Made by a program: the position numbers and the translations under genes. From assembly GCA_934351925.1 (NCBI GenBank), contig CAKRJT010000028.1:1-36244 (forward strand): a DNA stretch of 36,244 nt. Reading direction: 5' to 3'. The number at the start of each line of letters is the position of its first letter. The first letter of the stretch is position 1. Shown one piece after another: positions 25,601-32,612 of the stretch. Under the pieces are notes generated by a model. It made no database searches. It was given only the letters and a program-made list of their open reading frames with translations, and was not told the origin of the DNA. Source of the DNA: an uncultured Lachnospiraceae bacterium (GTDB lineage: Bacteria > Bacillota > Clostridia > Lachnospirales > Lachnospiraceae).

Positions 25601-26005
25601 ACGGACTGGAATACAGGTGCTGATGGACGCATTGAGCGCACAATCAACGAATTTAAAGAGGGAGAATGGATAAGGGAGCTTGGTGGCATAGATGCAAGCT
25701 TTGACGCCGGCAGCAATATATTGACCGTTACGCTTGACGGTGAAGCTGTTACACAGATGGATATATCGGCTCTGCTGGAAATGTATAGCGCGCAGTATTC
25801 GGGAATTGGCTTTGGAAATCAAAACAGCTTTACGCAGGAGGACGGGCAGTGGTATTTCAGCGCGTCATCAGGTATTTTTGTTGAGAAAAGCGCAATGCCG
25901 AGAAATGAATGTAAGATTATTGCAAATGCCAAAGTGGTATACACACCGGACGGACGCTTTCATCTTGAGGACGTAACCGTGTCAGTGGATAATTTGCCGG
26001 AATAG
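22691..26005 (+). CDS. M56-family BlaR1-like sensor metalloprotease with an unusual large extracellular region
   Basis: A protein of about 1104 residues. Membrane segments lie at about 5-28 and 35-58, then an Asn/Asp/Gly-rich spacer of about 115 residues, a segment near 178-195, the M56 zinc-protease core with HERAH (H253-H257) followed by DIEIACDEKV, and a last segment near 358-378. The remaining 720 or so residues are extracellular. They contain two related domains of about 140 residues (one with DGWRVWIDALEG, the other with EGWHIEYQTQDG; both end in WTMMLPVGWT/WYIRFPEGYT-like strands) and a distinct C-terminal part with SGDYDDDGVMEYALKTHM. I see no SxxK-SxN-KTG penicillin-binding set, so the ligand is probably not a beta-lactam. 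Start at 22691 after GAGAGGGG. Confidence 0.88.
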   Translation: MINIFYGIIKMSISASWLIAAVIVLRFFLRKAPRRIVCFLWALAAIRLVCPFAIESRFSLIPETPGSFLTYEGQVNGGNEADDVNGGSETDSVNGQIYNAGANDGDFLYGEDAGNFAGNNAETSVGDTVNVPENVKNDLTEKPAISMPDNSKADNFTSDNFTAGNVNRHDSAKRMNGEKIAAAIWLLGAAILLSYAVFSYVLLRRRTRVSINSGDNIYICDDIDTPFILGVFLPKIYIPSLLTVEERGYVIAHERAHLKRLDNIRKPFGYILVAVHWFNPLVWAAYMLMCRDIEIACDEKVVSDKSIEYKKQYAMTLLSCSSQRKMVSACPLAFGEVGVKTRIRKVLNYRKPAFWLVIIAIVTCIVVSVCFMTNPKSDGKKFEKNIFKLLIGGSMQGDNNENSTDNLQTDDGREYPGSPSEVLESDGWRVWIDALEGYSYVNNDNSIDIKNDTHEGNAYIQAYKLPQALGTYDELKESDSPGKWGMALAGTLEEYIDGEVGVSIYKYYEMISPLEREEPGAGYYIVFGSSESDTVWTMMLPVGWTREEADEFIKAVHLELDSTEKLDYIDYEGWHIEYQTQDGWEGSFSGNELKITDTEGTRSVSLVPYDETENSRSYDTRKESYELYVWRIEGLGSGSGYLSSYTESNGNVAQSIYSLTDSKDMWGDFGYVVIYSAAQSDIIWYIRFPEGYTDDIYTILRGISVRCPEAEAAMGGKLKYYDKALPLSVYEQYERAEDEIKFLAMSVPDEDGNGISYDDGWLSVFDLLADELKTENPDFYEKLKNPANSAQALLRLNYTSYLIYNDINAGEVSKVVEFTFADGSKRAIKMRNYDERGLWCPDYEYDIDSDTYQKIIFVNECMDALTSKRLKDTTEVYQSGKVYDLADDYVILSSVPDSDIVLYGLYGGNAMVLRDGENVLPIWLGWMSPQMWIPELYSGDYDDDGVMEYALKTHMKTGTGVSGDELYFIETDWNTGADGRIERTINEFKEGEWIRELGGIDASFDAGSNILTVTLDGEAVTQMDISALLEMYSAQYSGIGFGNQNSFTQEDGQWYFSASSGIFVEKSAMPRNECKIIANAKVVYTPDGRFHLEDVTVSVDNLPE
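23831..23882 (+). repeat. Dispersed repeat copy inside the M56 gene
   Basis: The segment AAGTTTGAAA, a short inverted TTTCAAA, then TTACTTATTG and GGCAGTATGCAGGGGG matches the intergenic copy at 27032-27106 but lacks its 21-base palindromic insert. Here it is read in frame as KFEKNIFKLLIGGSMQG, just after the last membrane segment of the M56 protein. Confidence 0.8.
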
Positions 26006-26042
26006 TGCTGCGGTAAAGCTCTGCCATGGGACAATTTTCGTG

Positions 26043-26071
26043 TTGTTATGGAAAAAAATAAATGCTATACT
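26043..26071 (+). promoter_or_regulatory. metF promoter
   Basis: TTGTTA at 26043-26048 and TATACT at 26066-26071 are 17 bases apart, about 50 bases before the metF start. The leader is too short for a SAM riboswitch. Confidence 0.65.
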
Positions 26072-26120
26072 AGGTGATGAATACTGAATGTGGGGAAATT
26101 TTTTGCAAAGGGAGAAACTT

Positions 26121-26993
26121 ATGAAAATCAGAGACATAATCAACGCGGACAAGCCGACGCTCTCGTTTGAGGTGTTTCCGCCTAAGAGGGATACGGATTT
26201 TGCCAATGTACAGACGGCTGCGTTTGGCATAGCGGCACTTAAACCGAGCTATATGAGCGTTACCTATGGTGCGGGCGGAAGCACGAAGGGGCATACTATC
26301 ACGCTTGCACATGAGATACAGGAAAAATATGCGGTTCCGACAATAGCACATCTTACCTGTGTATGTGCCAACAGGAACGGAATTAGGGCGGCGCTTGATG
26401 AGATGAAGAGGGCCGGGATTGAGAATATTCTTGCACTCAGAGGAGATATTCCAAAGAATTATGACGGAGAGGTTTTTACAGATTTCTCGCATGCATCGGA
26501 GCTTGTTGAGCTGATAAAGGAGAGCGGCGATTTCTGCGTGGGAGGTGCGTGCTATCCGGAGGTGCATCCCGACTCGGCGAACCGCAGCGAGGACATAGTG
26601 GGACTCAGGCGAAAGGTCGATGCGGGCTGCGAGTATCTGACAACGCAGATGTTTTTTGACAATAATATCTTCTTTAATTTTATGTACAGACTGCGCGAGG
26701 CCGGCATAAATGTCCCGATAATTCCGGGCATCATGCCGATTACCAAGAAGGCGCAGGTTAAAAACGCGGTCAAACTGTCAGGCTGCAATGTGCCTGAGCG
26801 TTTCAAGAACATAGTTGACAGATTCGGCGACTCCGAGGAGGCGATGAAGCAGGCGGGAATAGCCTACGCGACCGACCAGATTATCGACCTCATGGCAAAC
26901 GGAGTGAAGAACATTCATGTCTACTCAATGAATAAGCCTGAGATTGCGGAAGGGATACAAAAGAATTTGTCGGAGATACTTAAAGTGCAGTAA
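26121..26993 (+). CDS. metF: Methylenetetrahydrofolate reductase
   Basis: Reduces 5,10-methylene-THF to 5-methyl-THF with FAD, supplying methyl groups for methionine synthesis or the acetyl-CoA pathway. The 290-residue protein has LSFEVFPPKRD at the start, SVTYGAGGSTKGHT, and LALRGDIPKNYDG, all typical of the family barrel; the length fits the bacterial FAD-binding form without a regulatory domain. I start at 26121 after AAAGGGAGA, not at 26088. It has its own promoter after the M56 gene. Confidence 0.95.
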   Translation: MKIRDIINADKPTLSFEVFPPKRDTDFANVQTAAFGIAALKPSYMSVTYGAGGSTKGHTITLAHEIQEKYAVPTIAHLTCVCANRNGIRAALDEMKRAGIENILALRGDIPKNYDGEVFTDFSHASELVELIKESGDFCVGGACYPEVHPDSANRSEDIVGLRRKVDAGCEYLTTQMFFDNNIFFNFMYRLREAGINVPIIPGIMPITKKAQVKNAVKLSGCNVPERFKNIVDRFGDSEEAMKQAGIAYATDQIIDLMANGVKNIHVYSMNKPEIAEGIQKNLSEILKVQ

Positions 26994-27031
26994 TTCCTAT
27001 TTTCGCCGTTGACGGCAGTATGCAGGGGTAT

Positions 27032-27106
27032 AAGTTTGAAAGTAAACCTTTCAAACTACTTATTGTAGGCAGTACTGCAAGCAATGCTTGCAGTATGCAG
27101 GGGGGT
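27032..27106 (+). repeat. Dispersed repeat copy in the metF-holA gap, supplying the holA ribosome site
   Basis: It contains TTTGAAA-GTAAACC-TTTCAAA, CTACTTATTGTAGGCAGTA, a perfect 23-base palindrome with arms TACTGCAAGCA at 27073-27083 and 27085-27095, then TGCAGGGGGG. An extra partial copy, GGCAGTATGCAGGGG, lies at 27014-27028. One frame of the element reads FKLLIVGS...SMQGG, related to the peptide it encodes inside the M56 gene. The terminal G-run is placed as the Shine-Dalgarno of holA. Confidence 0.8.
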
Positions 27107-27110
27107 AAAT

Positions 27111-28091
27111 ATGAAAAATATTCTGGCAGATATTAAAGCGGGAAGTTTTAAGCCGGTCTATCTTCTGTATGGCAGTGAAGATTATCTGAAAAAGCAGTTC
27201 CGCGACAAGCTCAGGGACGCTGTTGTCGCGGATGGCGATACAATGAATTATTCCTATTTTGAGGGAAAGACGCCCGACAGCAAGGCAGTTGCGGAGATTG
27301 CCGACACAATGCCTTTTTTTGCCGACAGACGACTTGTTGTGCTTGAGAACAGCCAGCTTTTTAAGACGGCAGATGACATGATTGTGGAACTTGTAAAAAA
27401 TATTCCTGAGACCACGGTTATCGTATTTGTCGAGAACGAGGTCGACAAGCGCAGCAGATTGTACAAGGCGGTCAAGGAGAAGGGCTATATATGTGAGCTG
27501 AATGAACAGAGTGACAGCGACATAATAAAATGGGTTGTTTCCATTCTCAAGAGGGAAGGGAAGGTCATGGATAACTCCGCGATACAGCTATTTCTAACCA
27601 AGACGGGCAGCTCGATGGAGAATATATCGAAGGAGCTCGAAAAACTAATATGTTATACGATGGGGCGCGGGAGAATAAGCTCGGAGGATGTGGAGGAGGT
27701 GTGCACAACGCAGCTCACCAACCGTATATTCGATATGATAACAGCCATCTCGCAGAAAAATCAGGACAAAGCGCTTGCACTCTATTACGATCTGCTGACT
27801 CTCAAGGAGCCGCCCATGAGAATAATGTATCTGATAGCGCGCAACTTCAACCAGCTTCTTATGATAAAGGAGCTGACAGAGAATGGAAATGCGTCGGCTG
27901 CCATCGCATCGAAGATGGGGATACAGAGCTTCCTTGTAGGAAAGCTTCAGGCGCAGGCGAGACCGTTCAAGGTCGGGATGCTGCGGCGTGCGCTTGAGGA
28001 GTGCGTGTCTCTCGAGGAGGCGGTGAAAACAGGAAGGTTGGAGGACAGACTGGCTGTCGAGATGCTGATTGTGAAATATTCGGCGGCGTAG
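27111..28091 (+). CDS. holA: DNA polymerase III delta subunit
   Basis: The 326-residue clamp-loader subunit that opens the beta clamp. The N-terminus has FKPVYLLYGSEDYLKKQF, the degenerate P-loop region typical of delta, followed by the FEGKTPDSKAVAEIADTMPFFADRRLVVLEN stretch in pieces, and a C-terminal helical domain with LMIKELTENG and RLEDRLAVEMLIVKYSA. I start at 27111, not at the ATG at 27084 that lies inside the repeat palindrome. The ribosome site comes from the dispersed repeat. A long hairpin follows, facing the convergent rpsT. Confidence 0.93.
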   Translation: MKNILADIKAGSFKPVYLLYGSEDYLKKQFRDKLRDAVVADGDTMNYSYFEGKTPDSKAVAEIADTMPFFADRRLVVLENSQLFKTADDMIVELVKNIPETTVIVFVENEVDKRSRLYKAVKEKGYICELNEQSDSDIIKWVVSILKREGKVMDNSAIQLFLTKTGSSMENISKELEKLICYTMGRGRISSEDVEEVCTTQLTNRIFDMITAISQKNQDKALALYYDLLTLKEPPMRIMYLIARNFNQLLMIKELTENGNASAAIASKMGIQSFLVGKLQAQARPFKVGMLRRALEECVSLEEAVKTGRLEDRLAVEMLIVKYSAA

Positions 28092-28100
28092 TGTGAAAAA

Positions 28101-28137
28101 TAACCCCCATGATGGGCAGCCACCATCATGGGGGTTA
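28101..28137. terminator. Strong hairpin terminator between holA and rpsT
   Basis: A perfect 15-bp stem, TAACCCCCATGATGG at 28101-28115 with 28123-28137, has a 7-base loop. On the minus strand it is followed by five T residues, so it best serves transcripts coming from rpsT; on the plus strand the U-tract is poor. Confidence 0.85.
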
Positions 28138-28230
28138 TAAATTAGAAACAGGTTATTGATAAGCAGTGTGTATAACAACCGGTTCAAAATTCGTTATATA
28201 ATAAGCCTGCTATATTGCAGAAAGCCCGGA

Positions 28231-28494
28231 TTAGTTCATGCTGTTAACAAGAGTAGCTAATCTGGAAACCTTTCTTGCAGCGTTGTTCTTGTGGTAAACA
28301 CCCTTAGAACAAGCCTTAGCGATCTCTGTGGATGCAGCCTTGAGCTCAGCAGCAGCCGCAGCCTTATCGCCTGAAGCTACAGCAGCTTCAACCTTCTTTG
28401 TGTAAGTCTTAATCTTAGACTTGATTGCCTTATTGCGGTCTGCTCTTGTAGCAGCAACTAAAATTCTCTTCTTTGCAGATTTAATGTTAGCCAA
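28231..28494 (-). CDS. rpsT: 30S ribosomal protein S20
   Basis: An 87-residue basic, Ala/Lys-rich protein starting MANIKSAKKRILVA and ending with NNAARKVSRLATLVN, the S20 hallmark that binds 16S rRNA. GGAGG lies about 9 bases upstream of the ATG. It is read alone from a consensus promoter. The holA-rpsT-gpr neighbourhood is common in Clostridia. Confidence 0.97.
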   Translation of the reverse strand: MANIKSAKKRILVAATRADRNKAIKSKIKTYTKKVEAAVASGDKAAAAAELKAASTEIAKACSKGVYHKNNAARKVSRLATLVNSMN

Positions 28495-28588
28495 TTCAAT
28501 ACACCTCCAAATAGTATATAAAAATATTCTAAGTATAAGTGTCTACATCAGAACAGACACGGTAGCACTAATGTAAACATACTTGCTT

Positions 28589-28617
28589 ATTATAGAGCGC
28601 AAATACCATATTGTCAA
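28589..28617 (-). promoter_or_regulatory. rpsT promoter, full consensus
   Basis: On the minus strand TTGACA (complement of 28612-28617) and TATAAT (complement of 28589-28594) are 17 bases apart. All twelve bases match the sigma-A consensus, as expected for a highly expressed ribosomal gene. The leader is about 85 bases. Confidence 0.92.
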
Positions 28618-28744
28618 GCACTGGGAAGAATTTTTTTAAAAAATTTTGGAAAAAATATAGTGATATAGCAATATGGCATGAGAGGTGAGCTGGAATTGGA
28701 GCGCAAAAGTGCAGGGAAAGAAAGTTGATAAGGAGTGAGAAACC

Positions 28745-29632
28745 ATGAAACTAAAAATAAGAACAGATTTGGCGCTTGAGACAAAAGAGAGCCTTGACGA
28801 GGACGGAAGGCTTAGCGGAGTCGTATTTGATGAGCGCACGGACGAAGAGACAGGCATCAAGGTGAGCAGACTGGAGATACTGAATGCACTTGGCGAGAAG
28901 AATATGGGTCGGGCTAAAGGGGTGTATTACACCTTTGAGACGGTGCCTCTCTCAGAAAACGATGGAGGTTATCATAGGACTGTGTCTGAGTTTCTTGCGG
29001 GCTATATCAGAAGGACAGTACAAAAGCACATGAACAGGAAGCCGCCGTATCATATTCTGGTGGCGGGGCTTGGAAACCGCGAGGCAACGCCCGATGCCCT
29101 TGGACCATATGTGGTTAACAATCTTGAAATTACGGAGGGGATTGCGGAAGACGATGGGCGCTTCGGTTTTGTGAGCGCGATATCTCCGGGTGTCATGGCT
29201 CAGACAGGCATGGAGACTGCTGAGATTCTGCGCGGTGTGACACAGACCATGGAGCCGGACTGCATGCTTGTGGTTGATGCGCTCGCGGCGAGAAGCACGA
29301 TGAGACTTGCAAATACAATTCAGCTTGCTGACACAGGAATTATGCCGGGCTCGGGTGTAGGAAATCACAGAAATGCCATAAATGACAAGAATATGGGGGT
29401 TCCGGTGATTGCGATTGGTGTTCCGACGGTAGTCGATGCGGCGACCATCGTGGGCGATGCGCTTGAGGGATTGCTTGACAGCATGGACTATTCAAGGAGA
29501 AAACAGATAGTGCGGGATTTCATACCTGAGAGCATGTTTGGAATGTATGTCACGCCAAAGGATGTTGACGAGACCGTGAAGCGGATAAGCTATACAATAT
29601 CGGAGGCAATCAATATTTCCATGTCGGTATAA
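28745..29632 (+). CDS. gpr: GPR spore germination endopeptidase
   Basis: Degrades small acid-soluble spore proteins during germination. The 295-residue protein begins MKLKIRTDLALE; GPR precursors are self-processed just before a TDLA-type sequence, so the propeptide here would be only about six residues. Conserved blocks include VAGLGNREATPDALGP, SAISPGVMAQTGMET and GVGNHRNAIN. AAGGAGTGAG lies upstream. I could not find a convincing sigma-F/G promoter. It is followed by spoIIP, a widespread pairing in spore formers. Confidence 0.95.
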   Translation: MKLKIRTDLALETKESLDEDGRLSGVVFDERTDEETGIKVSRLEILNALGEKNMGRAKGVYYTFETVPLSENDGGYHRTVSEFLAGYIRRTVQKHMNRKPPYHILVAGLGNREATPDALGPYVVNNLEITEGIAEDDGRFGFVSAISPGVMAQTGMETAEILRGVTQTMEPDCMLVVDALAARSTMRLANTIQLADTGIMPGSGVGNHRNAINDKNMGVPVIAIGVPTVVDAATIVGDALEGLLDSMDYSRRKQIVRDFIPESMFGMYVTPKDVDETVKRISYTISEAINISMSV

Positions 29633-29683
29633 AACCCAAACATCATTTTGTGGTAAGGGGAATATACTGCAATAAAGCTTGAT

Positions 29684-31216
29684 GTGTGGAAGTACGTTGT
29701 GAGGAGACGAAGAGTTTTTAGACGCAGAACATCAAAATGCACGCCCTCAGGAGGACAGATATTTCAGAAAACAAGGTCGAAGTATTTGGCGTTTGTATGT
29801 CTGACAAGCTTTGTCTTGCTCGCTTTTTTTTCCATAATACGCGAAAATGGACTGAGACGTATTGTGGTATTGAGCGGAAAAATAGCATGCAATACCTTTT
29901 GCCCGGCGGCATTTTATGAGAAACCTCTCTATTACTATGAAGGAAACACACACCCGGCGGTTATGCTGTTTGGAAATATATTTCCGGTGGTGAGACTGAT
30001 TACGGCGGGGGCTGTAGGCGCTGAGGACACAGAGGCACAGGTGGGGGCGGCACCGGCGGACGGGATAGCATACATGGAATTTGTGAATGTGCAGGGGGAA
30101 GGAAATTTTGATGGAGATGGGAAATACACCTTTGCGGACGGAACTGACTATAATGGTGACGGAGAAAAAACAGACGGAAATGGCGATGGAACAGGGGGCA
30201 CCTACTCTGCGGACGGAAATACAATAGGAAACGGTGACAGTACATCAAATGGCAACGGAACGACTTCTAATCACAACACCGCCGGAACCGGCAACGGAAC
30301 CGCGGATGGCAACGGAACTGATAGCAACAGTAACACAACCGGAAACAACAATAATACCGCCGCAAACGACAACGAAACCTCAACCTGCGGCAACTCCGGC
30401 TACGGCATCCCCGCAGGCAGTATTCCGCTTGTCAGCGCCTCGGTGCCGTATACATACGATAGATTGATAAGTTTTAATTTTGTGCATGACAATTTTTATG
30501 TAATTCCGGCACACACCGCTCTGTCAAGTGATTTGCTAAAGCCGAAGGAGTTTTTGGAGACAGATTTGTCGGTTTCGGGAAAGACGCCGTGTGTTCTCAT
30601 CTATCACACGCACTCGCAGGAGGCTTTTGCAGATTCACAGGGCAGCAATATGACGATAGTGCAGGTGGGGGACTATCTTGAACAGCTTTTACGGGAAAAA
30701 TACGGCTTTGAGGTCATACATATAACGACGGAGTTTGACATGATAGACGGTAACCTTGACAGAAGCAAGGCTTATACCTATGCTGAGCAGCAGCTTACAG
30801 CGTATATGGCGGAACATCCGGAGATTGATATGGTTATCGATCTGCACAGGGACGGAGTGAACGACAGCCTGCATTTTGTGACGGACATCAATGGCAGGCC
30901 TACGGCGAAGGTTATGCTGTTTAACGGAATAAGCTATTCGAACAATCAGGGAACAATAGATTATCTCTACAATCCATACCTTAAAGAAAATCTTGCGCTG
31001 ACTTATCAGATGTATCTGCTCGGAAAAACCTATTATCCGGATTTTTTCAGATGCATATATATTGAAGCGTACAGATACAATCTGCACCTTTGTAAGCGGA
31101 GCATGCTCATAGAGGCGGGAGCGCAGACTAACAGCTTCGAGGAGGTCAAAAATGCGATGGAACCTCTCTCGGAGCTGATAGCAAGAGAACTATGCGGAGA
31201 AAAAATAATCAAATAG
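29684..31216 (+). CDS. spoIIP: Stage II sporulation protein P (SpoIIP), peptidoglycan hydrolase
   Basis: A 510-residue membrane-anchored amidase/endopeptidase of the DMP engulfment machine. A basic N-terminus and membrane segment (about 33-52) are followed by the family stretch at 75-110 and then about 100 residues of Asn/Gly/Thr/Asp-rich low-complexity linker (about 145-250). The catalytic domain starts near 300 with CVLIYHTHSQEAF (H308, E313) and DLHRDG, and ends with RSMLIEAGAQTNSFEE. The first start in frame is a GTG at 29684 without a clear ribosome site; a GTG at 29699 is an alternative, so the true N-terminus is uncertain. It lies 51 bases after gpr and is probably in its operon. Confidence 0.92.
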   Translation: MWKYVVRRRRVFRRRTSKCTPSGGQIFQKTRSKYLAFVCLTSFVLLAFFSIIRENGLRRIVVLSGKIACNTFCPAAFYEKPLYYYEGNTHPAVMLFGNIFPVVRLITAGAVGAEDTEAQVGAAPADGIAYMEFVNVQGEGNFDGDGKYTFADGTDYNGDGEKTDGNGDGTGGTYSADGNTIGNGDSTSNGNGTTSNHNTAGTGNGTADGNGTDSNSNTTGNNNNTAANDNETSTCGNSGYGIPAGSIPLVSASVPYTYDRLISFNFVHDNFYVIPAHTALSSDLLKPKEFLETDLSVSGKTPCVLIYHTHSQEAFADSQGSNMTIVQVGDYLEQLLREKYGFEVIHITTEFDMIDGNLDRSKAYTYAEQQLTAYMAEHPEIDMVIDLHRDGVNDSLHFVTDINGRPTAKVMLFNGISYSNNQGTIDYLYNPYLKENLALTYQMYLLGKTYYPDFFRCIYIEAYRYNLHLCKRSMLIEAGAQTNSFEEVKNAMEPLSELIARELCGEKIIK

Positions 31217-31257
31217 CGGTTCTTTCTTCAAATAGGTATTAATGTATAATAGCCCTG

Positions 31258-32340
31258 TCACTGTACAACGGACTCACCAAGTACATTGATTGCCGCGAGC
31301 TTATCAAGCTCGTTGTTAAAGAAAATCTTGAGTGCACCTTCCTCGCTGTCGCGGTTGTTTACGATGGCGAGGTTTTTTATGCTTATGTGGGAGGCGGTTA
31401 TTCTGCTTATAATATCAAGAAGTGCACCCTCCCTGTCCTGTATAGTGCAGTAGACGACATGCTCTGCTATGATAGGACCGCGTCTGCCGTCAGCCACGGA
31501 GTTACGGTACTGCCTCGCCTCGTCAAAAAACGCGTTGAGTGCTGCATGTTCCCTTGAGGATACGATGTCCTTAATCTTGGTGAGATAATCTATGTAGTCA
31601 CCAAGAAGCTTCACGATGGCGTCGGTGTTGGTCGTGCATATCTGCTCCCACATCTCAGGGGATGAGGAGGCTATTCGCGTTATGTCCTTGAAACCGCCGG
31701 CGGCAAGAAGCTTCATGGTTCCGTTCTCGTCATCGGAGTGCTTGATGAGGTTGACAAGCGAGGCGGCGATAATGTGGGGAACGTGACTTATTCCGGCAAC
31801 GCTGTAGTCGTGGTGTTCAGGCTCGAGCACCACCGGGATGGCGCCGGTGAGCTTAACAAGCTCAATGTATCTTGCGAGCATGTCCTTTGTGGTCGACTTG
31901 GTCGGTGTAATGGCATAGAAAGCATTCTCAAGAAGAATGTCGGACGCGTTGGAATATCCGGTTTTTTCAGAGCCTGCCATCGGATGTCCGCCGATGAAGC
32001 AGTCCTCAAGTCCTAGCTGCCCGACGGTGTGATGTATATATCCCTTCACGCTGCCTACATCGGTGACGATGCAGCCCTTTTTTATGAAGGGGGTAAGTTT
32101 TTCAAGGTAAACTGAGTTGTACTCTACGGGTGTGCACAGGAAAATGAAATCGCAGGCGAGAAAGGACTCGTCTACCTGACTTGCCTTGTCGATAACGCCG
32201 TCCGCAACTGCCTGCTTTAAAGGAGCCTCGCTCCTGTTGTATGCTATCGTGTATATGTCAGGACGGTTCTTTTTGAGCACCTTTGCGATGGAGCCGCCGA
32301 TTAAGCCTAAGCCTATAAAACCTACCGTGAGTGTGTTCAT
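31258..32340 (-). CDS. tyrA: Prephenate dehydrogenase with C-terminal ACT domain
   Basis: Oxidises prephenate to 4-hydroxyphenylpyruvate for tyrosine synthesis. The 360-residue protein begins with the NAD-binding GFIGLGLIGGSIA, has TDVGSVKG and GGHPMAGSEKTGYSNA in the active-site region, and the H of AGISHVPH. Residues from about 293 form an ACT domain (VYCTIQDREGALLDIISRIT), which in relatives binds tyrosine for feedback control. AAGGAGG is 10 bases upstream of the ATG. It is convergent with spoIIP and diverges from glf. No other aromatic pathway gene is in the window. Confidence 0.94.
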   Translation of the reverse strand: MNTLTVGFIGLGLIGGSIAKVLKKNRPDIYTIAYNRSEAPLKQAVADGVIDKASQVDESFLACDFIFLCTPVEYNSVYLEKLTPFIKKGCIVTDVGSVKGYIHHTVGQLGLEDCFIGGHPMAGSEKTGYSNASDILLENAFYAITPTKSTTKDMLARYIELVKLTGAIPVVLEPEHHDYSVAGISHVPHIIAASLVNLIKHSDDENGTMKLLAAGGFKDITRIASSSPEMWEQICTTNTDAIVKLLGDYIDYLTKIKDIVSSREHAALNAFFDEARQYRNSVADGRRGPIIAEHVVYCTIQDREGALLDIISRITASHISIKNLAIVNNRDSEEGALKIFFNNELDKLAAINVLGESVVQ

Positions 32341-32404
32341 TTATTATAAGCCTCCTTGTCGGGAAAATTCAGAATGTATTGTAAATACTTTATTGCGTTG
32401 ATTT

Positions 32405-32434
32405 ATTATAGCACAAATGGAGATGGATTTACAA
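32405..32434 (-). promoter_or_regulatory. tyrA promoter
   Basis: On the minus strand TTGTAA (complement of 32429-32434) and a perfect TATAAT (complement of 32405-32410) are 18 bases apart, about 65 bases before the start codon. The leader is too short for a T-box. Confidence 0.65.
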
Positions 32435-32484
32435 TACGAAATATGGTAAGCACGGATGCACGGCAAATCACGGACGCGGTTTTA

Positions 32485-32513
32485 TTGACAAAATAAACCG
32501 AAATTCTTATACT
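32485..32513 (+). promoter_or_regulatory. glf promoter
   Basis: TTGACA at 32485-32490 and TATACT at 32508-32513 are 17 bases apart, about 100 bases before the glf start codon. It diverges from the tyrA promoter. Confidence 0.8.
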
Positions 32514-32612
32514 GAAAGCAGTATGCTGTTATTGCGGCGTGGAAGCGCAGACAGGGATATTTTATAATGAAGATTGTCACTTTTGTATATGATAAAAGAA
32601 GGAGATAAATAT

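Noticed and set aside
26006..26120. SAM riboswitch before metF
   Set aside because: Only about 50 transcribed leader bases are available and no S-box features are seen.
28621..28744. Forespore (sigma-F/G) promoter for gpr
   Set aside because: Expected from biology, but I could not find a -35/-10 pair close enough to the consensus to report.
32341..32612. T-box leader for tyrA
   Set aside because: The tyrA promoter leaves about 65 leader bases and there is no T-box sequence or terminator.
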